In this document: in pieces, positions 25,480-31,853 of the stretch
How positions within the stretch are numbered: position 1 is the first letter of the stretch
Layout: each line of letters starts with the position of its first letter
Assembly (NCBI GenBank): GCA_051870755.1
Contig: JBJECE010000021.1
Span: 1-64,000, forward strand
Length of the DNA stretch: 64,000 nt
Reading direction: 5' to 3'
DNA from: W0P28-013 sp051870755
GTDB taxonomy: Bacteria > Bacteroidota > Bacteroidia > Bacteroidales > Paludibacteraceae
Position numbers and translations under genes: made by a program
The notes under the pieces: generated by a model
The model's input: the letters and a program-made list of their open reading frames with translations, nothing else
Databases searched by the model: none
What the model was told of the DNA's origin: nothing

Positions 25480-25752
25480 TTATTCACCGCAGAAGTCCGA
25501 TTAGGGCAAGCGGGTGGGTAACAAGACATATATTGAAAGCGTTTACTTGACGCTTTGTTTCGACGATTCAAAACTTCGCAACTTTTGGAAAAGCGGTAGA
25601 AACGAAGCAACAGTAGATGGCTACGGTGTGTTGTATTACACAATGGTACAACACTAAGCGTGGACTTCTGCGTTGCTCGACTTACTGCTTGGGCAATGCG
25701 AAGGCCTTGAATCGTGGGACGAGTAACAAGTACAGACTCCCACGCTTTTTTT
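25480..25752 (+). ncRNA. Structured RNA candidate, about 270 nt (copy 2), upstream of the RiPP precursor
   Basis: No credible ORF fills this stretch. CGCAGAAGTCC (25488-25498) pairs perfectly with GGACTTCTGCG (25662-25672) over 11 bp. Inside that helix are the hairpins AAAGCGT/ACGCTTT (25536-25556), CTTCG/CGAAG (25574-25607) and GTGTTGTA/TACAACAC (25628-25654). The 3' part can form CGTGGGA/TCCCACG (25713-25744) before a run of seven T, a terminator. AAGCGTGG (25656-25663) can pair with CCACGCTT (25740-25747) instead, and this overlaps the long helix, so two folds exclude each other. It could be a stand-alone RNA or a leader that controls the RiPP genes by read-through. Confidence 0.6.
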
Positions 25753-25827
25753 ATGTGCTCTTTTCTAAACATTTTTATAAAAAAACGCTTGCTTTGGGAG
25801 GCTGGTGAGCAAAAAAACTTAAGTTTT

Positions 25828-26076
25828 ATGTCAAACAAAAAAGAAAACGAAGAGCTCCAATCGCGTAGAGAGTTCTTCAAGCAGGCAGCAAAAGCGGCTT
25901 TGCCTGTAGTTGGTGCAGTAGTAGCTGCCAATTTACCTATTATTGATGCAAAAGCAATGACAGGATGCAACAATTGGTGCTCTGGATGTACAGGTAGTTG
26001 TACTGGCCCATGCACAGGCCAATGTGCTTCTAGTTGTAGTGGTGGTTGTCAAGGGGGCTGTAAAGGCTACTATTAG
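25828..26076 (+). CDS. CXXX-repeat RiPP precursor with Tat-type leader
   Basis: The precursor is 82 residues from the ATG at 25828. The leader has a near-consensus twin-arginine motif, SRREFFK (12-18), then a hydrophobic stretch (ALPVVGAVVAANLP) and a signal-peptidase-like site DAKA (40-43). The core, about 39 residues, has cysteines at 47, 51, 54, 58, 62, 66, 70, 74 and 78. They are spaced as CXXX repeats with Thr/Ser/Gly between them, apart from one CxxC, and the core ends in KGYY. This fits the CXXX-repeat target peptides of a radical SAM maturation system defined bioinformatically. The product structure is unknown to me; Cys-to-carbon thioethers are plausible. Confidence 0.88.
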   Translation: MSNKKENEELQSRREFFKQAAKAALPVVGAVVAANLPIIDAKAMTGCNNWCSGCTGSCTGPCTGQCASSCSGGCQGGCKGYY

Positions 26077-26082
26077 TCGTTT

Positions 26083-26110
26083 TTAAAGGGGCAAGATCTT
26101 GCCCCTTTAA
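26083..26110 (+). terminator. Hairpin between the precursor and maturase genes
   Basis: A perfect 28-base inverted repeat (TTAAAGGGGCAAGA and its complement) lies 7 bases after the precursor stop and 24 bases before the maturase start. It is not followed by a strong T-run, so it more likely causes partial termination or protects the precursor mRNA, giving more precursor than enzyme. Confidence 0.75.
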
Positions 26111-26133
26111 GTCTTAAATTTATAAAATAATAT

Positions 26134-27354
26134 ATGGGACTTGTAAAAGACAATATTGACGGTTGGGGGTTAGGTATTGCAAAAAACATAACTTTTATAG
26201 TGACTAAAGATTGCCAATTGGCTTGCAAATACTGCTATTTAGTGGGCAAAAATAAAAAAGAGCGTATGCCATTTGAGGTAGCTAAAGCTGCTATAGACTA
26301 TGTACTTGATCACGAATATGATAAAAAATTTGCTTACGAGAGTGTTATTTGGGATTTTATAGGCGGTGAACCATTTTTGGAAATAGACTTGATAGACCAA
26401 ATATGCGACTATATCAAAATTGAAATGTATAAACGAAACCACCATTGGTTTAATTCATTTAGATTTAATTTCACTACTAATGGCATTAATTACCATACTG
26501 AAAAAGTGCAAAAGTTTATAGAGAAAAACCGTTCGCACCTAAGTATAGGCATTACTATAGATGGCACGCGCCGCAAACATGACCTCAACCGCGTGTACAA
26601 AAATTCGGAGCGCGGCTCGTACGACGACGTTGTGCGCAACATTCCGCTGTGGCAAAGTCAGTTCCCCAGCGACGGAACGAAAGTAACCATTTCGTCGGCG
26701 GACATTCCGTACATCTGCGAATCGGTGCTGCACCTGTACGATTTGGGCATACATCAAGTGAATATCAATTGTGTATTCGAAGATGTTTGGGCCGAAGGCG
26801 ATGATGAGCGCTTCGAAGCACAATTGATGGAGTTAGCCGACAAAATAATTGACGGCGAAAAGTATATCGACTACGCTTGCTCTTTTTTCTCGGAAAATAT
26901 GGGTAAACCGCTCGATTGCAAACTACAGAATCAAAACTGGTGTGGGGCAGGCAAGATGCTGTCGATAGACGCAGCAGGCAATTTCTACCCCTGCACGCGC
27001 TTTGCGCAGTACTCGTTGCGCGACAAAGAGGCGTGGATTATTGGCAATATACATGATGGCATTGACGAAAACAAATTGCGCCCATTCCTTACGCTCGACC
27101 GTTGCACGCAAAGCGCCCCCGAGTGTGTAGATTGCGAAGTGGCTGAAGGCTGTGCATGGTGCCAAGGTGAGAACTACGATGCTGCCGATACACACACGGT
27201 GTTCCAGCGTGCTACAGCTATTTGCCTTATGCACAAAGCACATGTACGCGCCAATAATTATTATTGGAATAAGCTATATCGCAAACTTGAACTCGAAGGT
27301 AAACGCGAAGAATTTGAGAAAAATCATCCAGAAATTAAATCTGAAAATTGTTAA
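26134..27354 (+). CDS. Radical SAM/SPASM peptide maturase, CXXX-repeat target type
   Basis: The product is 406 residues. The radical SAM [4Fe-4S] motif CQLACKYC has cysteines at 27, 31 and 34, followed by the SAM-binding GGEP (77-80). A C-terminal SPASM region holds further cluster cysteines: WCGAGKMLSIDAAGNFYPC (about 270-287), then CTQSAPECVDC and CAWCQGENY. This is the architecture of enzymes that install thioether or C-C links in RiPPs. It directly follows the precursor and should modify it in the cytoplasm. Composition shifts inside the gene: 26281-26340 is 33% GC and 26641-26700 is 55%, suggesting a recombined or partly ameliorated gene. Confidence 0.93.
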   Translation: MGLVKDNIDGWGLGIAKNITFIVTKDCQLACKYCYLVGKNKKERMPFEVAKAAIDYVLDHEYDKKFAYESVIWDFIGGEPFLEIDLIDQICDYIKIEMYKRNHHWFNSFRFNFTTNGINYHTEKVQKFIEKNRSHLSIGITIDGTRRKHDLNRVYKNSERGSYDDVVRNIPLWQSQFPSDGTKVTISSADIPYICESVLHLYDLGIHQVNINCVFEDVWAEGDDERFEAQLMELADKIIDGEKYIDYACSFFSENMGKPLDCKLQNQNWCGAGKMLSIDAAGNFYPCTRFAQYSLRDKEAWIIGNIHDGIDENKLRPFLTLDRCTQSAPECVDCEVAEGCAWCQGENYDAADTHTVFQRATAICLMHKAHVRANNYYWNKLYRKLELEGKREEFEKNHPEIKSENC

Positions 27355-27357
27355 GCC

Positions 27358-28308
27358 ATGAAATCCTATTTGCAATATCTTGTTATTTTACTTGACGATA
27401 CGAGTGTGGCTTACTGCCATGCCGAAAATCCACTCAAAGAGCGTAATTTAATGCCATTAGAAACCTTGAAGAAGGCTATTCTATTTGGTATGAAGGAAAA
27501 CCTGATGATTCAATTTGTCTATCCAAATTACGAATTGCCAGCAGAATACAACGAGGCAATAGAGAGTATAGACCACGTAAAAATTGGTCGTGAGGTCCAA
27601 ATCCTGAATGAAGTGCCACAACACATTTCGTCGGATAACGTAGTTTTGCGTTTATCAGTAGCCGAATTTATTGCGAAGCAATACGATTTGGCAGCTCTTT
27701 TGCCACAAGCAAAACGTCTAAACATTTGTTTAGTAGATATAGAATCGTTCAAAGACGTACAAATAGACGAATACAAAAAAGCACTTGACACGCTGAATGC
27801 AGTACTTGTAAATTTGTACAAGTCGCAGAAACAAACGCAAGTAAATATCATTACAGACCGTCTGCAACTTACCGAAATGCACAACTGCGAAGCAGGAATT
27901 GGCAATATTACGATAGCACCTAATGGTAAATTTTATTTGTGCCCCGCTTTCTACTATGACGAAAAACAAGGCGTGTCTAATAAGATGAATCATGTTACAA
28001 AAGACGCATCGCGTTCCGTCGGAGATTTGGAGGCAGGTTTGCAGATACCCAATAAACAATTGTTGCAACTCGACCATGCTCCGTTGTGTCGCAATTGTGA
28101 TGCATATCATTGCCATCGTTGTATTTGGCTAAATCAAAAATTGACTTGGGATAATAATACACCAAGTCATCAACAGTGTGTGCTATCGCATATTGAGCGC
28201 AATGCAGCTCGTGAATTGTCAATCAAACTGCACGAGGCAGGTCTTGGATTGCCCGAAATTAAAGAAATAGATTATCTCGATCCATTTGATGTAAAAGAAG
28301 AATGGTAA
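27358..28308 (+). CDS. SPASM-only partner protein (CXXX repeat peptide maturase)
   Basis: The product is 316 residues, starting three bases after the radical SAM gene. The N-terminal half has no CxxxCxxC motif, so it is not itself a radical SAM enzyme. The C-terminal half keeps SPASM-like cysteines: 177 and 195 (CEAG to KFYLC), 244, 247, 252 and 255 (CRNCDAYHCHRC), and 274. Such pseudo-rSAM partners are known beside several Bacteroidetes RiPP maturases and may bind substrate or carry electrons. AT-rich composition (27361-27420 is 35% GC) differs from the host average. The partner role is inferred from the neighbourhood. Confidence 0.85.
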   Translation: MKSYLQYLVILLDDTSVAYCHAENPLKERNLMPLETLKKAILFGMKENLMIQFVYPNYELPAEYNEAIESIDHVKIGREVQILNEVPQHISSDNVVLRLSVAEFIAKQYDLAALLPQAKRLNICLVDIESFKDVQIDEYKKALDTLNAVLVNLYKSQKQTQVNIITDRLQLTEMHNCEAGIGNITIAPNGKFYLCPAFYYDEKQGVSNKMNHVTKDASRSVGDLEAGLQIPNKQLLQLDHAPLCRNCDAYHCHRCIWLNQKLTWDNNTPSHQQCVLSHIERNAARELSIKLHEAGLGLPEIKEIDYLDPFDVKEEW

Positions 28309-28350
28309 AAAATAGAATATATACAAAAAAGTAATTTATATTAAAAAAAC

Positions 28351-28626
28351 ATGAAGAAATTAGTAGGTCAGGTAACCCCTGAAGAGAAAAACGAGATTCA
28401 GTCGCTCTTTGAACGTCGCAACGGACTAAACGAATTGGCAAAAATATTAACCGCCGACAACAGCGAGCTGTATGAAAAACTGGTACGCGACATGGGCGAA
28501 ACAGGCACTCGCTTTCAACATTGGTGGGACACAATGGCACAAAAATACCAGTGGGAATCCTGCGATGGTGGTACTTGGGAAATTAATTTTGACACCTGTG
28601 AAATTAATCTTATTACACCATTATGA
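28351..28626 (+). CDS. Small CXXX-repeat peptide modification system protein
   Basis: The product is 91 residues, soluble and mostly helical (for example EEKNEIQSLFERRNGLNELAKIL), with an acidic middle and a C-terminal strand region (WESCDGGTWEINFDTCEI). It resembles the small accessory protein that accompanies CXXX-repeat maturases; that identification is from memory. A leader-binding or scaffold role would suit its size, but no RRE-type fold can be confirmed by eye. Its stop overlaps the start of the next small gene (ATGA). Confidence 0.75.
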   Translation: MKKLVGQVTPEEKNEIQSLFERRNGLNELAKILTADNSELYEKLVRDMGETGTRFQHWWDTMAQKYQWESCDGGTWEINFDTCEINLITPL

Positions 28627-28820
28627 GCACAATTATTCTATTGGCTATACTAAGCCTCATATCAATAGGATTGAGTTTATGGCTAGCTATTTGGCTCTGG
28701 CGACAAGGCGGCAAAATAAATAAAGTAGGAGCATGTGCAGCTATAATCGTAGCCGGATGCCTTGTTATTATATGGGGACTTGGTTATTATTTACATTATT
28801 TATTAACCATAAACTACTGA
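28623..28820 (+). CDS. Small two-helix membrane protein in the RiPP cassette
   Basis: The product is 65 residues with two hydrophobic segments (ILLAILSLISIGLSLWLAIWL and CAAIIVAGCLVIIWGLGYYL) separated by a short basic loop (RQGGKINK). The ATG overlaps the previous stop by four bases and tatA begins five bases after its stop, so it belongs to the operon. I do not recognise the family. A role next to the Tat translocon, as an immunity protein or in anchoring the maturation complex is possible; none is shown by the sequence. Confidence 0.75.
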   Translation: MSTIILLAILSLISIGLSLWLAIWLWRQGGKINKVGACAAIIVAGCLVIIWGLGYYLHYLLTINY

Positions 28821-28824
28821 TAAT

Positions 28825-29040
28825 ATGTTACTTATGATTGGAGCACCTGAGATAATCTTTATTGTGCTAATAGTATTGTTGCTATTCGGCGGCAAGAAAA
28901 TTCCTGAACTGATGCATGGTTTGGGCAAGGGAGTAAAGTCGTTCAAACAAGGTATGAACGAGATGGAAGAAGAGGTAAAGAAACCAGAGAAAGAACCATC
29001 TTCACAGCCTACAGAAGAACACCATGGAGAGCAAGTCTGA
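28825..29040 (+). CDS. tatA: Twin-arginine translocase subunit TatA/E
   Basis: The product is 71 residues. A single N-terminal hydrophobic helix (APEIIFIVLIVLLLFGGKKIPEL) carries the conserved Phe-Gly hinge, followed by the amphipathic helix (HGLGKGVKSFKQGMNEMEEE) and a charged tail. TatA subunits assemble into the pore-forming part of the Tat system, which exports folded proteins. The gene overlaps tatC by 17 bases and lies in one operon with a precursor that has an RR signal. No tatB is seen, so it is a minimal TatA-TatC type. Confidence 0.93.
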   Translation: MLLMIGAPEIIFIVLIVLLLFGGKKIPELMHGLGKGVKSFKQGMNEMEEEVKKPEKEPSSQPTEEHHGEQV

Positions 29041-29833
29041 GCGAATGACCTTTTGGGAGCATGTGGAAGTGTTCCGAAAGGTGGTTTTCCGTTGCTTGAC
29101 GGTGTGGGCGGTATGTACAATAGGAGCATTCTGTTTCAAAGACACACTATTTGCCGTGCTGTTTGCTCCATCGGAATCGGACTTTGTACTCTATAGTAGG
29201 TTGTGCCAAATAGCAGAACGAATAGGTTGGCCATCGCTCTGTCCGGGAAATTTCCAAGCGCAGTTTATAAACACGGAGTTGGCATCGCAGTTTATGGTGC
29301 ATCTCCAAGTAGCGATGATTATGGGTTGTATCGTGGCATTCCCATATCTCCTGATTCAGTTGTACGGATTTGTCGCTCCGGCACTCTATCGGCAGGAGAA
29401 GCGTTACTCTATGTTGCTGATTTTCTTCGGAGTTGTGCTATTTGCGCTGGGCGTATTGCTCAACTACTTTGTTATTTTCCCATTTGCATTTCGCTTTTTA
29501 AGTACCTATCAGGTGCAGGAGGCAGTAGTCAATCAGATTGCACTCAAGTCGTATATTTCCACGCTGTTAATGCTGTCGCTGCTGATGGGCATTCTATTTG
29601 AAATACCGATAGTAGCGTATTTCTTGGCAAAATTAGGTATAATAGACAAACCAATGATGACGCAGTACCGCAAGCATGCGTTTGTCGTCTTGTGTATTCT
29701 CGCCGCAGTCATCACTCCCACCGCAGACATTTTTACACTTCTACTGGTTACAATGCCACTCTACTGCCTCTACGAGGTAAGTATATGGGTGGTAGCGCGA
29801 ACAACGCGCAAACAAACACCGGTTTCAATATAG
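29024..29833 (+). CDS. tatC: Twin-arginine translocase subunit TatC
   Basis: The product is 269 residues with six hydrophobic segments. The N-terminus MTFWEHVEVFRKVV is the cytosolic region that binds the RR motif (usually F-HL-ELR). The family's periplasmic loop, FPYLLIQLYGFVAPALYRQEKRY, and the late SLLMGILFEIPIVAYFLAKLG stretch are both present; those are quoted only in part. TatC is the receptor for twin-arginine signals. It is the last gene of the RiPP cassette, and a bidirectional hairpin follows. Whether this Tat system also serves other substrates cannot be judged from this window. Confidence 0.95.
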   Translation: MESKSERMTFWEHVEVFRKVVFRCLTVWAVCTIGAFCFKDTLFAVLFAPSESDFVLYSRLCQIAERIGWPSLCPGNFQAQFINTELASQFMVHLQVAMIMGCIVAFPYLLIQLYGFVAPALYRQEKRYSMLLIFFGVVLFALGVLLNYFVIFPFAFRFLSTYQVQEAVVNQIALKSYISTLLMLSLLMGILFEIPIVAYFLAKLGIIDKPMMTQYRKHAFVVLCILAAVITPTADIFTLLLVTMPLYCLYEVSIWVVARTTRKQTPVSI

Positions 29834-29856
29834 TGTTTCCCTGCAAAATCAAAACA

Positions 29857-29884
29857 AAGGTTGCCAACATACGTTAGCAACCTT
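29857..29884. terminator. Hairpin between tatC and tRNA-Leu (bidirectional)
   Basis: The stem AAGGTTGC/GCAACCTT (8 bp, 12-base loop) lies between two converging units. It is followed by TCTTTTG on the plus strand and by TTGTTTTGATTTT on the minus strand. Confidence 0.75.
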
Positions 29885-29891
29885 CTTTTGT

Positions 29892-29972
29892 ACCCAGACC
29901 CGGGATCGAACCGGGATGGATCGCTCCACTGGTGTTTGAGACCAGCGCGTCTACCGATTCCGCCATCTGGGC
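29892..29972 (-). tRNA. tRNA-Leu (anticodon CAA)
   Basis: On the minus strand the acceptor stem GCCCAGA/TCTGGGT closes an 81-base gene. The anticodon stem CTGGT/ACCAG holds the loop CTCAAAC (CAA, reading UUG). The T-arm is CCGGG-type with TTCGATC. The longer variable arm identifies a class II tRNA. CCA is not encoded. Confidence 0.93.
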
Positions 29973-29985
29973 TTGTTTGCGGGTG

Positions 29986-29993
29986 CAAAGGTA
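29986..29993 (-). promoter_or_regulatory. -7 element of tRNA-Leu
   Basis: TACCTTTG on the minus strand, 14 bases before the tRNA 5' end. Confidence 0.6.
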
Positions 29994-30135
29994 CAACTTT
30001 TTTTTGATACCACCAAATTTTTACACAAAAAAATTGCCAAATTCCCCAAAAACCATTTGTAAGCCAACAAGCGGCGGTCAAATTCACCTGTTTTTTTTTG
30101 TAACACATTTTCTTGCGAATGATAAAAATTAAGCG

Positions 30136-30143
30136 TATCTTTG
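30136..30143 (+). promoter_or_regulatory. -7 element of the small exported protein operon
   Basis: TATCTTTG, 29 bases before the ATG at 30172. Confidence 0.65.
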
Positions 30144-30171
30144 CAATTATTTACACATAAAAAAAATCATT

Positions 30172-30678
30172 ATGAAAAACATTTCGTTCTATCCCAAAGC
30201 CAACCCCACTCACAAAGGACTGTTTGGCAAAATGTGTGCTGCACTACTATTGATTCCGTTCCTAACAGGGGCTTTACAAAGTTGCTGCTTTAGCGACGAC
30301 ATTCACCCCGACTATCTGTACGGCGAATGGGAACTGACCTCGTACACCAATAGTAGCGACGACATAGAAGTACAAAAAATGTATCTCACGTTTTGGAAAG
30401 ACAACGTGATGACCCTTGGCAAAACCTCCGAAGTAATCGACGAGGTACACGCTTTCCGCGTAAGCGGCAACAAACTTTACATTGACGACGACCCATCAGA
30501 AGAAGTCGTCAACTCATTGACAATCATCAAACTGACAAACAAAACTTTGATTGTGCGTGCAGATTTGGACTACAACAAATGGAGCGAATGCACGTTCAGA
30601 AAGCACAGCGAGGTAAACGGCAACTACTACAATCACAACGATGGCGTTGTGGGCAAAATAACAGACTCTGCAAAATAA
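30172..30678 (+). CDS. Lipocalin-like lipoprotein
   Basis: The product is 168 residues. A long N-region and hydrophobic segment lead to a lipobox ending Leu-Gln-Ser-Cys (about residue 38). The mature protein has the pattern YGEWELTSYTN, then YLTFWKDNVMTLG and LTNKTLIVRAD, resembling the lipocalin-like beta-barrel lipoproteins common in Bacteroidales, where the G-W start is typical. The ligand is unknown. It is first of three rightward small exported-protein genes. Confidence 0.75.
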   Translation: MKNISFYPKANPTHKGLFGKMCAALLLIPFLTGALQSCCFSDDIHPDYLYGEWELTSYTNSSDDIEVQKMYLTFWKDNVMTLGKTSEVIDEVHAFRVSGNKLYIDDDPSEEVVNSLTIIKLTNKTLIVRADLDYNKWSECTFRKHSEVNGNYYNHNDGVVGKITDSAK

Positions 30679-30703
30679 TGTTTCACTTCAAATTTTCACG
30701 ATT

Positions 30704-31303
30704 ATGAAAAAATTTTTATCTTTAAGCATCATCATCGCGATGTCGGTATTGGCCTATGCCGGCGAGAAAAACATCACGCTCACGTCGGGACATAACTATA
30801 TGTTTCAGGATGCGGGCAAAACGGCCGTCTTTGTGTTCGACTACGACGATTGCTATGGTGGCGAAATTTCGAAAGGCGCGCTGAAAGAAGGCGCACTACC
30901 GCTCGAAGAGTACCTTGCCGCCCGCGGCGACGATTCGTTGGAAGATTGGCCGGGACTGCAAGAATTCGCTTACGAACGTTTCTTCAAAAATTGGAATGTG
31001 ATGAACAGAAAACGTATGCGGCTGGCATCGCCCACCGACACGCCGGATTACCTTATCACGTTTCACGTCAAAGGCATCGATTTTGGCAGCACCGCTGCTG
31101 CGCTGTTTGGTGTTGGCAAGGCCGGCGGCATCATTTTGATGGGCGACATCGATGTGGTCGATATGGCCACCAACGAAACCGTAGCCACATACCATGTACA
31201 TCAAATCAAAGGCCAAGGCGACATCGGCGAAGCCATGCGTATGTGGGTTGTCTATAATCAATTTTTAGGCGAATTTACTAGATTTAATATGAAAGTACAA
31301 TGA
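30704..31303 (+). CDS. Exported protein of unknown function
   Basis: The product is 199 residues with a signal peptide (MKKFLSLSIIIAMSVLAYA). I do not recognise the mature domain. It contains a KTAVFVFDYDDCYGGEISKG stretch and a late glycine-rich segment (ALFGVGKAGGIILMGDIDVVD). The DYLITFHVKGIDFG part and later strands recall DUF4136-like periplasmic folds, but weakly. The stop overlaps the next start by four bases (ATGA), so the two are translationally coupled. Confidence 0.68.
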   Translation: MKKFLSLSIIIAMSVLAYAGEKNITLTSGHNYMFQDAGKTAVFVFDYDDCYGGEISKGALKEGALPLEEYLAARGDDSLEDWPGLQEFAYERFFKNWNVMNRKRMRLASPTDTPDYLITFHVKGIDFGSTAAALFGVGKAGGIILMGDIDVVDMATNETVATYHVHQIKGQGDIGEAMRMWVVYNQFLGEFTRFNMKVQ

Positions 31304-31773
31304 AAAAGATAGTTAAATTTATTATCCTTACGCTGATATGCGCCGGGCAAACCGGATGTTTTATATTCGCGCCTTCGAACCAATCATCGACATCGGCACA
31401 AAGCACATCGAACACCACAACGCAAATGCTGACCAAACGCTGGCGCGGCTTGCAAGTGTACAAAGTAGCCGGCGGACAAATGTTCGACAACCACGGCAGC
31501 ACGTCGGGTTGGATGCAATTCAATGCCAATGGCACTTGTTACGAGAAAGGATTTTTGGGCACCGACGGCAATCAGCAGTTGCGTTGGTCGGTCAGTGGCA
31601 AAAAACTGACCATCTCGGGCGGCAATTTAGTGTTTGCCAACGGCGATTTGTCGGATACAAAAATAACCTACGACATTGTGTCCGTTACCGACAACGAACT
31701 TCATTTGAGTCGTTGGGATGGGCAAAAGCCAGATGGCACCAACATCACACGCCACTTGATATTTACACATTGA
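31300..31773 (+). CDS. Small lipocalin-like lipoprotein
   Basis: The product is 157 residues. The lipobox ends in Gln-Thr-Gly-Cys (about residue 20), followed by a Ser/Thr/Gln-rich linker. The barrel-like part has KRWRGLQVYKVAGG at the start and WMQFNANGTCYEKGF, LRWSVSGKKLTISGG and HLSRWDGQK after it, the spacing of lipocalin-like domains. The function is unknown. It ends before a clear terminator at 31801-31834. Confidence 0.72.
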   Translation: MKKIVKFIILTLICAGQTGCFIFAPSNQSSTSAQSTSNTTTQMLTKRWRGLQVYKVAGGQMFDNHGSTSGWMQFNANGTCYEKGFLGTDGNQQLRWSVSGKKLTISGGNLVFANGDLSDTKITYDIVSVTDNELHLSRWDGQKPDGTNITRHLIFTH

Positions 31774-31800
31774 TGTTTTAATATCGCACCGCAAAACAAA

Positions 31801-31834
31801 AGCACTCTACCCTTATCGGACAGAGTGCTTTTTG
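31801..31834. terminator. Terminator between converging units
   Basis: The stem AGCACTCT/AGAGTGCT (8 bp) is followed by TTTTT on the plus strand and preceded by an A-rich stretch. It can serve both the lipoprotein operon and the phosphoglucomutase gene. Confidence 0.8.
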
Positions 31835-31853
31835 GTTATTGATTTCCAATCGA

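Noticed and set aside
25480..25752. RNase P RNA as identity of RNA candidate 2
   Set aside because: The start (AAGTCCG, AGGGCA, GGTAAC) loosely resembles conserved RNase P bases. The unit is too short, the conserved 3' partner sequences are missing, and copy 1 lacks this start.
25714..25827. Upstream in-frame extension of the RiPP precursor
   Set aside because: It would start inside the RNA terminator at 25740-25752 and places 38 unlikely residues before a leader that already has the right Tat form.
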